From Paucimonas sp. (GTDB lineage: Bacteria > Pseudomonadota > Gammaproteobacteria > Pseudomonadales > Pseudomonadaceae), in assembly GCA_031253995.1 (NCBI GenBank), contig JAIRVG010000053.1, positions 21,328-85,327 of the forward strand: DNA of 64,000 nucleotides, in the 5' to 3' direction. The number at the start of each line of letters is the position of its first letter. The stretch's first letter is position 1. Shown here one piece after another: positions 35,421-49,151 of the stretch. A program made the position numbers and the translations under genes. The notes beneath the pieces were generated by a model. That model was not told where the DNA came from and did no database searches. It saw only the letters and a program-made list of their open reading frames with translations.

Positions 35421-37043
35421 TCAGACCTTGTCGATATCCACATCACGGGTTTCTTTCAGGCAGAACAGCCCGACCACCAGGCTGACGCCGGTGATCAGCA
35501 CCGGATACCAGAGCCCGTAGAAGATATCGCCGGTGTACACCACCAGGGCGAACGACACCGTGGGCAGGAAGCCACCGAACCAGCCGTTGCCGATGTGATA
35601 GGGCAGGGACATGGAGGTGTAGCGGATGCGGGTGGGGAACAGCTCGACCATCACTGCCGCCAGCGGGCCGTAGGTCATGGTGGCGATCAGGATCATCACC
35701 ACGATCAGCAACACCACCATCGGCTCGTTCACGTTGGCGGCCTCGGCCTTGGCCGGGTAGCCGGCTTTCTCGATGGCCGCACGCATGGCCGCTTCGTCGA
35801 AGCCGTCGATACGCTGCTCGCCGATGGTCACCGCCACCGCACTGCCGGCTGGCAGCGACTGCGAGCTGTACGGCAGGCCCTGCTTGACCAGGAAGGTCTT
35901 GACCTTGTCGCACGGGCTGTCGAAACGGGCTTTACCCACAGGGTCGAACTGGAAGGTGCAGGCGGACGGATCGGCCATCACCACGATGGGCGACTGGCGG
36001 CTGGCGGCGTCGATCTGCGGGTTGGCGTAATGACTCAGCGCCTTGAACAGCGGGAAGTACAGCACGGTGGCCAGGAGCAGGCCGAGCATCAGGATCGGCT
36101 TGCGCCCGATACGGTCCGACAGCCAGCCGAAGAAGACGAAGAACGGCGCGCCGATCACCACGCTGATGATCAGCAGGGTATTGGCCTGGGCCGGGTCCAT
36201 CTTGAGCATCTGGGTCATGAAGAACAGCACGTAGAACTGCGCGGTGTAGAAGGTCACCGCTTGCCCGGCATTGATGCTGAACAGCGCAGTGAGCACCACC
36301 TTGAGGTTGGGCCAGGAGGTGAACGACTCGCGGATCGGCGACTTGCTGACCTTGCCCTGGGCCTTCATTTTCACGAAGGCCGGCGACTCGTGCATGCTCA
36401 TGCGAATCCAGGTGGAGATCGCCAGCAGCACGATGGACAGCAGGAAGGGCAGGCGCCAGCCCCAGGTCTCGAACTGGTCGCCGCTGATATAGCGGCTGCC
36501 CAGCACCACGAGCAGCGACAGCAGCAGGCCGAGGGTGGCAGTGGACTGGATGAAGCCGGTATGGAAGCCGCGCTTGCCGGGCGGCGCATGCTCCGCCACG
36601 TAGGTGGCCGCACCGCCGTACTCACCGCCCAGGGCCAGGCCCTGGAGCATGCGCAGCACCACCAGGATGATCGGTGCGGCAATGCCGATGCTGGCGTAGG
36701 TGGGCAGCAGGCCGACGGCGAAGGTCGACAGGCCCATCAGCACGATGGTGACCAGGAAGGTGTACTTGCGGCCGATCATGTCCCCCAGGCGGCCGAACAC
36801 CAGCGCACCGAAGGGACGGACCAGGAAGCCGGCGGCGAACGCCATCAGCGCGAAGATGAACGCCGTGGTGTCGTTGACCCCGGCGAAGAACTGCTTGCTG
36901 ATGACCGCGGCCAGGGCCCCGTAGAGAAAAAAGTCATACCACTCGAAAACCGTCCCGAGGGATGACGCGAAAATGATCTTGCGCTCTTCGCGGCGGCTGC
37001 CTGCCGTCGCGGTCGCGCCCTGTTGCTGGAGGGTGTCCGACAT
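35421..37043 (-). CDS. MFS transporter, metabolite:H+ symporter (MHS) family
   Basis: A 540-residue inner-membrane secondary transporter, from ATG 37043 (GAGAGGA upstream). Signatures: FEWYDFFLYGALAAVISKQFF near residue 30, GRLGDMIGRKYTF, LRMLQGLALGGEYGGAATYVAEHAP, and GWLSDRIGRKPIL. Twelve membrane spans are indicated. An unusual hydrophilic insert of about 95 residues with two cysteines (from PQIDAASRQ to NVNEP) lies between the later spans. Family members import carboxylates or betaine-like solutes. It lies 244 bp downstream of the GMC gene start region, same strand. Confidence 0.9.
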   Translation of the reverse strand: MSDTLQQQGATATAGSRREERKIIFASSLGTVFEWYDFFLYGALAAVISKQFFAGVNDTTAFIFALMAFAAGFLVRPFGALVFGRLGDMIGRKYTFLVTIVLMGLSTFAVGLLPTYASIGIAAPIILVVLRMLQGLALGGEYGGAATYVAEHAPPGKRGFHTGFIQSTATLGLLLSLLVVLGSRYISGDQFETWGWRLPFLLSIVLLAISTWIRMSMHESPAFVKMKAQGKVSKSPIRESFTSWPNLKVVLTALFSINAGQAVTFYTAQFYVLFFMTQMLKMDPAQANTLLIISVVIGAPFFVFFGWLSDRIGRKPILMLGLLLATVLYFPLFKALSHYANPQIDAASRQSPIVVMADPSACTFQFDPVGKARFDSPCDKVKTFLVKQGLPYSSQSLPAGSAVAVTIGEQRIDGFDEAAMRAAIEKAGYPAKAEAANVNEPMVVLLIVVMILIATMTYGPLAAVMVELFPTRIRYTSMSLPYHIGNGWFGGFLPTVSFALVVYTGDIFYGLWYPVLITGVSLVVGLFCLKETRDVDIDKV

Positions 37044-37149
37044 CGTGCTGTCCTCTCGGCCCCTTGTGGGGACACAGTGATTATTGTTTTTTTCCACTGT
37101 CGACACCGGTCGACTGCTGCCGGTGTCGCTGTTGCGCGCCGCCCCGGGT

Positions 37150-38799
37150 TCAGGGCGTCGTTATCGTTGCTCGGTCACTGCGGTTGCCAGCGGCTTCATG
37201 GCCCTGGAGGATGAGTTGCGCGGCCTTCTCCGCGATCATCAAGGTGGGGGAACAGGTATTGCCGGACACTATGTTCGGCATGATCGAGGCATCCGCGACC
37301 CGCAGGCCGGGGATGCCGTGCACGCGCAGCTGCGCATCCACCACATCCAGCGGACCGTTGCCCATGCGGCAGGTTCCGGCGGGGTGGAAGATGGTGGTGC
37401 CGATCTCGCCGGCCGCCTTCTGCAATTCTTCCTCGGTGTTCAGCGCCGCGCCCGGCAGGTATTCCCGTGGCGAGAACGGCGCGAGGGCAGGGGAGCCGAC
37501 GATGGCGCGGGTGATGCGGATGGCCTGGGCGGCGACCCTGAGGTCCTGGGCATCGCTGAGATAGTTGGGGTCGATCACAGGCGCCACCGACGGATCGGCG
37601 GAGCGGATATCCACACGCCCGCGGCTGACCGGACGCAGGTTGCACACCGAGGCGGTGAAGGCGGCGAAGCGGTGCAGCGGCTCGCCGAAGCGATCCAGCG
37701 ACAGCGGCTGCACGTGGTATTGCAGGTTCGGCGAGGGCTGTTCCGGGCCGGAGCGCACGAAGGCGCCCAACTGGCTCGGCGCCATGGCCAGCGGACCGCT
37801 GCGGTCGTAGAGGTAGCGCAGGCCCATGCCCATTTTGCCGACCAGGCTGTTGGCCACCTGGTTGAGGGTGCGCACGTTGTCCACCTGGTAGATCAGGCGC
37901 AGTTGCAGGTGATCCTGCAGGTTGCCGCCGACACCCGGCAGTTCGTGCTGCACGCCGATGCCCAGGCGCTCCAGCAGTGGCCGCGGGCCGATGCCGGAAC
38001 GCTGTAGGATGCCTGGCGAACCGACGGAGCCGGCGCACAGCAGGATCTCCCGGCGCGCGGCGAAGGCCTGCCACTGGCCTTGCCAGCGTGCCCTGACCGC
38101 CACCGCACGACCGTTCTCCAGCACCACCCGGTCCACTTCGACGCCGGTCAGCACATCGAGGTTGGGGCGGTTGGCGATCGGCCGCAGGAAGGCCTTGGAC
38201 GCGTTCCAGCGTACGCCAGACTTCTGGTTGACCTGGAAGTAGCCACAGCCCTGGTTGTCGCCGCCGTTGAAGTCGTCGACGCTGGCGATGCCCTGCTGCG
38301 CTGCTGCCTCACGGAAGGCATCGAGGATCGCCCAGGAATAGCGCTGCTGCTCGACCCGCCATTCACCCTCGCCACCGTGGAATTCCGCGCTGCCGGCGAA
38401 GTGCCGTTCGCTGGCCTTGAACAGCGGCAGCACGTCCTTCCAGGCCCAGCCGGGATTGCCTTCGTCGGCCCAGCGGTCGTAGTCGCCAGACTGGCCGCGC
38501 ATGTAGATCATGCCGTTGATCGACGAGCAGCCGCCCAGCACCTTGCCCCGGGGATAACCCAGGCTGCGGCCATTGAGGCCGGGCTGGTTCTCGGTCTTGA
38601 AGCACCAGTCGGTGCGCGGGTTGCCGATGCAGTAGAGGTAGCCCACCGGAATGTGAATCCAGGGGTAGTTGTCGCGCCCGCCGGCTTCGAGCAGGGCGAC
38701 GCGACAGGACGGGTCGGCGGACAGGCGGTTGGCCAGGAGGCAACCGGCAGGGCCGGCACCGACGATGACGTAGTCGTAGGACGGATCGGCTGATGGCAT
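37150..38799 (-). CDS. GMC-family FAD oxidoreductase (choline/alcohol dehydrogenase-like)
   Basis: A 549-residue flavoenzyme that oxidises an alcohol group. The FAD fold is at residues 9-40 (YDYVIVGAGPAGCLLANRLS...LLEAGG). The GMC signature 1 is PRGKVLGGCSSINGMIYMRG, and signature 2 is GSVGSPGILQRSGIGP. The catalytic histidine is in TIFHPAGTCRMG, with an asparagine in the MPNIVSGNTCSPTLMIAEK end. It is similar to the AlkJ/BetA group. The adjacent MHS transporter and LysR gene suggest catabolism of an imported alcohol; the substrate is unknown. Confidence 0.92.
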   Translation of the reverse strand: MPSADPSYDYVIVGAGPAGCLLANRLSADPSCRVALLEAGGRDNYPWIHIPVGYLYCIGNPRTDWCFKTENQPGLNGRSLGYPRGKVLGGCSSINGMIYMRGQSGDYDRWADEGNPGWAWKDVLPLFKASERHFAGSAEFHGGEGEWRVEQQRYSWAILDAFREAAAQQGIASVDDFNGGDNQGCGYFQVNQKSGVRWNASKAFLRPIANRPNLDVLTGVEVDRVVLENGRAVAVRARWQGQWQAFAARREILLCAGSVGSPGILQRSGIGPRPLLERLGIGVQHELPGVGGNLQDHLQLRLIYQVDNVRTLNQVANSLVGKMGMGLRYLYDRSGPLAMAPSQLGAFVRSGPEQPSPNLQYHVQPLSLDRFGEPLHRFAAFTASVCNLRPVSRGRVDIRSADPSVAPVIDPNYLSDAQDLRVAAQAIRITRAIVGSPALAPFSPREYLPGAALNTEEELQKAAGEIGTTIFHPAGTCRMGNGPLDVVDAQLRVHGIPGLRVADASIMPNIVSGNTCSPTLMIAEKAAQLILQGHEAAGNRSDRATITTP

Positions 38800-38937
38800 T
38801 TCAAACCTCGCGCCTGATTTTTATTCTTGTCTTCCTCCAGTGTTGTTGATTACTTTCGAGATGAAAACGAGAGATTTCACTCAACCGCTGTGCGTTTTAA
38901 CGCAACGCCGGCCTCACCAGTGATCAACGGGAACAGC

Positions 38938-39825
38938 ATGTTCGACTGGAATGATCTGCGGTTTTTTCTCGAACTCCAGCGCAGCGGGCGCCTGCTCACG
39001 GCGGCCAAGCGCCTCAACACCACCCACAGCACCGTGGCCCGGCATATCGAGAATATCGAGCAGAGCCTGGGCACCGCGCTGTTCGTCCAGCATGCCCAGG
39101 GCTACGAGCTGACGCCGTCCGGGCAGGCCCTGCTCAAGCATGCGGAGGCGATGGAGAACGTCGCGCTGCTGGCGCAGGAAGAGATCACCCAGGCCATCAC
39201 CCCGCTGGGCAAGATCCGCCTGGGAGTCACCGAGGGTATCGGCATCGTCTTCTTCACCCCGCGCCTGAGCGGGCTGTTCGAGCGTTATCCGGGGCTGGAA
39301 GTGGAACTGGTGGCCGTGCCGCGCTTCGTCAGCATCATCAACCGCGAGGCGGAAATCAGCATCCACCTGGAACGGCCCCACGCCGACCTGCTGATCACCC
39401 GCAAGCTCACCGACTACCGCCTGGCGCTGTACGCCAGCCGCGGCTACCTGGCGCGGGCACCGGCGCTGAACAGCCGCGAGGACCTGGCCCGGCATAGCTG
39501 GATCGGCTATGTCGACGACCTGTTGTTCAGCCAGGAACTGCTGTTCCTGCACAGCTTCTGTCGCGCGCCGAACGTGGTGTTCCGCAGCACCAGCGTGATC
39601 GCCCAGCAGCATGCCGCGCGGGCGGGGCTGGGCATCGCCGTGCTGCCCAACTACATGGCCCGTCATGATCCGCAGCTGGTGCGCATCCTGCCCAGCGAGA
39701 CGATCCAGCGCAGCTACTGGATCAGCACTCGCCGGGAGTTGCACAAGTCGGTGCGTTTACGGGTGGTGTGGGATTACCTGCTGGCGCTGTGTGCGGAGGA
39801 ACAGGCCGAACTACTGGCCGAGTAG
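38938..39825 (+). CDS. LysR-family transcriptional regulator
   Basis: A 295-residue regulator from ATG 38938 (MFDWNDLRFFLELQRSG); upstream in-frame codons give non-family sequence. HTH at residues 1-60 (LTAAKRLNTTHSTVARHIENIE), effector domain after 90. Divergent from the GMC gene, with a 138-bp gap, so it probably controls the GMC/MHS pair. Its 3' end overlaps the convergent TauE-like gene by 15 bp. Confidence 0.9.
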   Translation: MFDWNDLRFFLELQRSGRLLTAAKRLNTTHSTVARHIENIEQSLGTALFVQHAQGYELTPSGQALLKHAEAMENVALLAQEEITQAITPLGKIRLGVTEGIGIVFFTPRLSGLFERYPGLEVELVAVPRFVSIINREAEISIHLERPHADLLITRKLTDYRLALYASRGYLARAPALNSREDLARHSWIGYVDDLLFSQELLFLHSFCRAPNVVFRSTSVIAQQHAARAGLGIAVLPNYMARHDPQLVRILPSETIQRSYWISTRRELHKSVRLRVVWDYLLALCAEEQAELLAE

Positions 39826-40629
39826 GGTGTTACCCGCCAGCAGCAATGCCGCGCCGATCCCGACCACGGCGAACGCCTGCTGCAGGCGCGGCCCGGCCAG
39901 ATGATGGGCGACCTGGCGGCCACCGAGCAGCCCGACCAGGGAACCGATGGCGAAGGGTGCCCCCACCGCCCAGTGCATGACCCCACTGAGGCTGGCGGTC
40001 AGCACGCTGCCGGTGGAGACCAGGGCGATGACTGCCAGCGAAGTGGCGACCATGCTCTTCATGTCGAGGTTGGTGTAACGCCCCAGCGCAGGAATGATCA
40101 CGAAGCCACCGCCGACCCCGAGCAAACCCGACAGCAATCCGCTGAGCATGCCGGTAAACGCCAGGGCACGGGCGCAGGGCAGGGTCCAGCGCAGGCGGCC
40201 CTGCAACGGATTGAGCACGCAGGGTTGCAGCTTGCGGTTGGCACAGGGTGACTCGCCGCGCAATTCGCGGCAGGCCTTGAGCAACATCCGCGCGCAGGCA
40301 TAGACCAGCACCACGGAGAAACCCAGCGCCAGCGGTGCATTGGGCAGGCGATGCGCCAGCCACAGGCCGAACGGCGCCATCAACAGGCCGAGCGCGGCGA
40401 TGAAGAACGCCGCACGGTAACGCACCAGCCCCTGACGCCAGCCGAGGATCGCCCCGAGCGCAGCCGCCAGCCCCACCGCCAGCAACCCGATCGGTGCCGC
40501 CTCGACCATGCTCAGCCCCAGGCCGAACACCAACAGCGGCACGGCCAGGATGCCGCCGCCGGCCCCCGTCAGCGCCAGGATCATGCCGACAATGGCACCC
40601 AGCCCGCCACCCAGCAGATCGTGATCCAT
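39811..40629 (-). CDS. TauE/SafE-family membrane permease
   Basis: A 272-residue protein with 7-8 membrane segments and the repeated glycine motif (ALTGAGGGILAVPLLVFGLGLS at the start, GLLSGLLGVGGGFVIIPAL in the second half). ATG 40629 overlaps the SQR stop, so it is translationally coupled. In sulfide operons such proteins are thought to export sulfite or thiosulfate, or import sulfur anions; this is by family and context. Confidence 0.87.
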   Translation of the reverse strand: MDHDLLGGGLGAIVGMILALTGAGGGILAVPLLVFGLGLSMVEAAPIGLLAVGLAAALGAILGWRQGLVRYRAAFFIAALGLLMAPFGLWLAHRLPNAPLALGFSVVLVYACARMLLKACRELRGESPCANRKLQPCVLNPLQGRLRWTLPCARALAFTGMLSGLLSGLLGVGGGFVIIPALGRYTNLDMKSMVATSLAVIALVSTGSVLTASLSGVMHWAVGAPFAIGSLVGLLGGRQVAHHLAGPRLQQAFAVVGIGAALLLAGNTLLGQ

Positions 40630-41900
40630 CACGAGCGTACCTCTTGCATCGGTTTGGCCAGCCATTCCCGTCCCTTGAGCATCCCGCGCCAGTACAGCGG
40701 CGGCAGTACCCGCGCCTTCAGCAGCCAGGCCAGGCGAGTTGCCTTGCGGCCATCGAGCAGCCAGGCGGGGAAGCTCGGCGCCAGCTTGCCGCCGTAGGTG
40801 AACTCGGCGAGGACGATCTTGCCGCGGGCGACGGTCAGCGGGCAGGAACCATAGCCGTCATACGCCATGACCTTCGACAGGCGGCCCAGGGCCGTCAGCA
40901 CATTGTTCGCCACCACCGGGGCCTGCTTGCGTGCAGCGGCGGCGGTCTTGGCGTTGCCGGTGTTGAGCACGTCACCCAGGCCGTGGATGTTGGCGAAGGT
41001 ACGGTGGCGCAGGGTCGCCGAATCGACATCCAGCCAGCCCCCGGCATCGGCCAGCGGGCTGTTGCGGATCACCTCCGGCGCCACCTGCGGCGGCACCACA
41101 TGCAGCATGTCGAATGCTTCCACCACGGTCTCCGTGCTTCCATCGGGCAGGGTGCGGATGAAGGTGGCGCGCCGGTTCGGGCCATCGACAGCCACCAGGC
41201 GGTGGACGTAGTTGAGCTCGATGGCGTAGCGGTCGACATATTCCATCAGCGCCGTCACATAGTCGGCAACGCCGAACAGCACGGCGCCAGCGTTGAAGAA
41301 GTGGGCGCGGACCTGGCCGATCCGGCCGTTGCGCAGCCAGTGGTCGCAGGACAGGTACATGGCCTTCTGCGGCGCGCCGGCGCACTTGATCGGCATCGGC
41401 GGCTGGGTGAACAGCGCGCGGCCTTGGCGCAGGTTCTGCACCAGCTCCCAGGTGTAGGGCGCCAGGTCGTAGCGGTAGTTGGAGGTCACGCCGTTGCGGC
41501 CGAGGGTTTCTTCCAATCCCTCGATGGCGGCCCAGTCGAGCGTGAGACCAGGGCAGACGATCAGTTGTTGATAACTCACCCGGCGACCATCCGCGAGCAT
41601 CACCCGCTGCGTTTCAGGCTCGAAGCGGCTCACCGCCGCCTTGATCCAGCGAACCCCGGCGGGAACGGTCGCGGCCATGGTGCGGGCCGTGCTGGCGGCC
41701 TTGAAGATACCGCCGCCGACCATGGTCCAGCCGGGTTGGTAGTAATGCACGTCGGCGGGATCAACCAGGGCGATGTCCAGCGAGCGATCACGCGCCAGCA
41801 GGCTGGAGGCGACGGCAATCCCGGCGGCACCGGCGCCGATGACGAGCACGGAGTGATGATCCGCCTCACGGCGGATGGCGGAGGAGGGGGCGGCAGGCAT
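40629..41900 (-). CDS. Sulfide:quinone oxidoreductase (type II-like)
   Basis: Oxidises sulfide to persulfide and passes electrons to quinone, at the inner membrane face. 423 residues. FAD site HSVLVIGAGAAGIAVASSLL at about 16-35, HYYQPGWTMVGGG, and the reactive-cysteine block PIKCAGAPQKAMYLSCDHWL typical of the mitochondrial-type SQRs. It lies between the persulfide dioxygenase and the TauE-like gene and should use the same transcript. Confidence 0.92.
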   Translation of the reverse strand: MPAAPSSAIRREADHHSVLVIGAGAAGIAVASSLLARDRSLDIALVDPADVHYYQPGWTMVGGGIFKAASTARTMAATVPAGVRWIKAAVSRFEPETQRVMLADGRRVSYQQLIVCPGLTLDWAAIEGLEETLGRNGVTSNYRYDLAPYTWELVQNLRQGRALFTQPPMPIKCAGAPQKAMYLSCDHWLRNGRIGQVRAHFFNAGAVLFGVADYVTALMEYVDRYAIELNYVHRLVAVDGPNRRATFIRTLPDGSTETVVEAFDMLHVVPPQVAPEVIRNSPLADAGGWLDVDSATLRHRTFANIHGLGDVLNTGNAKTAAAARKQAPVVANNVLTALGRLSKVMAYDGYGSCPLTVARGKIVLAEFTYGGKLAPSFPAWLLDGRKATRLAWLLKARVLPPLYWRGMLKGREWLAKPMQEVRS

Positions 41901-41939
41901 GGGTACATCCTTTCTAATAATGTTGGGTACGGCGGCGAC

Positions 41940-42824
41940 TCAGAGGGCGTTGAGCGGAATCTTCAGGTAGCTCACGCCGTTGTCCTCGGGCTCGGGAAAC
42001 TGGCCGCTGCGCATGTTGATCTGCACCGACGGCAGCATCAGCACCGGCATCTCCAGGGTGGCGTCGCGGGCCTGGCGCATGGCGACGAAGTCGTCCTCGC
42101 GGGTGCCTTCGCGGATGTGGATATTGCTGGCGCGCTGCTCTTCCACGGTGGTCATGTAGCGCAGCTCGCGGCCACCGGGCAGGTAGTCGTGGCACATGAA
42201 CAGGCGGGTCGAGGCGGGCAGGGCGAGGATGCGCTGGATCGAGCGGAACAGGGTGCGGGCGTCGGCGCCGGGGAAGTCGCAGCGGGCTGTGCCGTAGTCG
42301 GGCATGAACAGGGTGTCGCCGACGAAGGCGATGGTCTGGCCTGCGGCTTCGATCAGGTAGGTCATGCACGCCGGGGTATGGCCGGGGGTGTTCCAGGCAC
42401 GGGCGCGGAGATTGCCAATGGCGAAGGTGCTTTCGTCATCCAGCAGCACATCGAACTGGCTGCCATCGCGGGCGAAGCCGGGGCCGGCATTGAACAGGGT
42501 GCCGAAGGTCTTCTGCACCTGGGTGATCCGGCTGCCGATCGCCAGTTGCCCGCCGAGGGCCTGCTTCAGGTAGGCCGCTGCGGACAGGTGGTCGGCATGT
42601 ACATGGGTTTCCAGTATCCACTGCACGCTGGCGCCCAGGTCACGCACCCGGGCGATCAGCCGGTCGGCGCTGGCGGTGTCGGTGCGGCCGGACTTGGGGT
42701 CGTAGTCGAGGACACTGTCGATCAGGGCGCAATGCCGGGTCTGGTTGTCCATTACCAGGTAGCTGATGGTCCAGGTGCTGCTGTCGAACAGCGCCTCCAC
42801 ATAGAGGTTGTCGCCAATGATCAT
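41940..42824 (-). CDS. Persulfide dioxygenase, MBL-fold (ETHE1/Blh-like)
   Basis: Oxidises glutathione persulfide to sulfite with a mononuclear iron. 294 residues from ATG 42824, which follows CGGAGAATG. Metal residues are in ETHVHADHLSAAAYL (HxHxDH), NTPGHTPACMTYL, GDTLFMPDYG and MCHDYLPGG. Because the SQR gene lies downstream, the pathway is sulfide to persulfide to sulfite. First gene of the operon, facing the FisR-like activator. Confidence 0.93.
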   Translation of the reverse strand: MIIGDNLYVEALFDSSTWTISYLVMDNQTRHCALIDSVLDYDPKSGRTDTASADRLIARVRDLGASVQWILETHVHADHLSAAAYLKQALGGQLAIGSRITQVQKTFGTLFNAGPGFARDGSQFDVLLDDESTFAIGNLRARAWNTPGHTPACMTYLIEAAGQTIAFVGDTLFMPDYGTARCDFPGADARTLFRSIQRILALPASTRLFMCHDYLPGGRELRYMTTVEEQRASNIHIREGTREDDFVAMRQARDATLEMPVLMLPSVQINMRSGQFPEPEDNGVSYLKIPLNAL

Positions 42825-42892
42825 TGCCCATTCTCCGGGGGTCAGGCTGGCGCCTTGCACGCAGGCTCGCCAATCAGTCGTTGCCGGTGTTT

Positions 42893-42908
42893 TTCAAGAT
42901 GCATGCCA
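42893..42908 (-). promoter_or_regulatory. Candidate sigma-54 promoter of the sulfide operon
   Basis: On the minus strand TGGCATGCATCTTGAA has the GG-N10-G(A) geometry of a -24/-12 element, though the -12 dinucleotide is GA instead of GC. It lies about 70 bp before the persulfide dioxygenase start, and TGGCAG repeats lie 50-110 bp further upstream. Confidence 0.5.
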
Positions 42909-42955
42909 CCGTCGTTTGGCTTGAAAGCGCCCGGTTTCATTGAGTCTGGCTCATC

Positions 42956-43018
42956 TGGCAGATAACGACTGCCGCAGCGGATGGCAGGTCGGTGGCAGAC
43001 CTTGGCAGTCTTTGGCAG
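42956..43018 (+). repeat. Phased TGGCAG direct repeats (probable activator sites)
   Basis: TGGCAG occurs at 42956, 42982, 42993, 43003 and 43013. The last four are 10-11 bp apart, i.e. on the same face of the helix. They lie between the fisR-like gene and the sulfide operon, where enhancer sites of a sigma-54 activator are expected. Confidence 0.65.
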
Positions 43019-43066
43019 TGCAGGGGTCTTCGGTTAAGCTCGCTGCGAGTTCTGCCAGGTGTAGCC

Positions 43067-44356
<1,290 letters not shown>

Positions 44357-44372
44357 TGTTTCACGTGGAACA
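44357..44372. other. parS site 1 (ParB-binding)
   Basis: TGTTTCACGTGGAACA begins directly after the fisR-like stop codon. It matches the parS consensus at 15 of 16 positions if TGTTCCACGTGGAACA is taken as the perfect palindrome. Confidence 0.85.
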
Positions 44373-44412
44373 TTAGATTTTGTGGACCCTGGGTGCCTGG
44401 AAGAAGGCAAAT

Positions 44413-44446
44413 AAAAAAGGCCAACCCTCTGCAGGGTTGGCCTTTT
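44413..44446. terminator. Two-way terminator between fisR-like gene and gyrB
   Basis: A 12-bp stem (AAGGCCAACCCT / AGGGTTGGCCTT) with a CTGC loop, A-run on one side and T-run on the other. It serves the convergent ends of both genes. Confidence 0.9.
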
Positions 44447-44467
44447 CATTGAGCGTTGGATCCCGGA

Positions 44468-47993
<3,526 letters not shown>

Positions 47994-48012
47994 CTAGAAT
48001 TGTCTGGAAAGA

Positions 48013-49116
48013 TTACAGACGCATCGGCATGACGACATAGGAGGAGTCGTCATTGCCCGCTTCCTGCAGCAGGGCACTGCTGTTGGAATCGGACAGGATC
48101 AGACGAACCTGCTCGGTAGTCATGACGCCCAGCACGTCCAGCAGGTAGCTGACGTTGAAGCCGATTTCCAGCGAACCGCCGTTGTAGTCGACGCTGATTT
48201 CCTCTTCCGCTTCTTCCTGCTCAGGGTTGTTGGCCTGAATCTTCAGCTGACCGGCGGCCAGTTGCAGACGGATACCGCGGTACTTCTCGTTGGATAGGAT
48301 CGCAGTACGGCTGAACGCCTCGCGAAGTGCCTGGCGATCGCCCAGTACCAGCTTGTCGCCGCCCTTCGGCAGAACGCGCTCGTAGTCAGGGAACTTGCCG
48401 TCAACCAGCTTGGAGGTGAAGGTGAATTCGCCAGTGGTCGCACGGATGTGGTGCTGGCCGAGAACGATGCTGACGGTGCCGTCCGGCTCGGTGAGCAGGC
48501 GCGCCAGCTCAAGAATACCCTTGCGCGGCACGATGACCTGGTGACGATCGGCCTGGCCGATGTCGGCACTCATCGAGCACATGGCCAGGCGGTGACCGTC
48601 GGTAGCGACTGCACGCAGGGTGCCTGTGGATACTTCCAGCAGCATGCCGTTCAGGTAGTAGCGCACGTCCTGCTGGGCCATGGCGAAGCTGGTGCGTTCG
48701 ATCAGGCGACGCAGGCGGCTCTGCTCCAGGGTGCAGGTCAGCGAGCCCGGGCCTTCTTCCACGGTCGGGAAGTCATTGGCCGGCAGGGTCGACAGGGTAA
48801 AACGGCTGCGCCCGGCTTTTACCAGGAGCTTCTGCTCGTCGACCTTGATGTCGATCAGCGCGTCGTTCGGCAGGCTTTTGCAGATATCCATCAGCTTGCG
48901 CGCTGGTACGGTGATCTCGCCCGGTTCAGCTGGCTCTTCCAGCTGGACGCGACCCACCAGTTCCACTTCCAGGTCGGTACCGGTCAGCGACAGCTGCTGA
49001 CCCTGGACCACCAGGAGCACGTTGGACAATACCGGCAAGGTCTGGCGGCGCTCGACGACGCCTGCGACCAGTTGCAGGGGTTTCAACAGGGCTTCGCGTT
49101 GAATGGTGAAATGCAT
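48013..49116 (-). CDS. dnaN: DNA polymerase III beta sliding clamp
   Basis: Ring-shaped processivity factor. 367 residues with three similar domains: MHFTIQREALLKPLQLVAGVVERRQTLPVLSN opening (landmarks QREALLKPL and RQTLPVLSN), VDGKFPDYERVLP in domain 3, and a C-terminal DDSSYVVMPMRL. Length matches the family. 35 bp after dnaA on the same strand. Confidence 0.98.
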   Translation of the reverse strand: MHFTIQREALLKPLQLVAGVVERRQTLPVLSNVLLVVQGQQLSLTGTDLEVELVGRVQLEEPAEPGEITVPARKLMDICKSLPNDALIDIKVDEQKLLVKAGRSRFTLSTLPANDFPTVEEGPGSLTCTLEQSRLRRLIERTSFAMAQQDVRYYLNGMLLEVSTGTLRAVATDGHRLAMCSMSADIGQADRHQVIVPRKGILELARLLTEPDGTVSIVLGQHHIRATTGEFTFTSKLVDGKFPDYERVLPKGGDKLVLGDRQALREAFSRTAILSNEKYRGIRLQLAAGQLKIQANNPEQEEAEEEISVDYNGGSLEIGFNVSYLLDVLGVMTTEQVRLILSDSNSSALLQEAGNDDSSYVVMPMRL

Positions 49117-49151
49117 GGTCTAGTCCCTTGCCTTAAATAGCTGCGCTGACA

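Noticed and set aside
42982..42998. A sigma-54 promoter for the fisR-like gene (GG-N10-GC in TGGCAG repeats)
   Set aside because: The match arises from the repeat itself and is off the consensus in the -12 region, so I treat the repeats as activator sites and do not call a promoter there.
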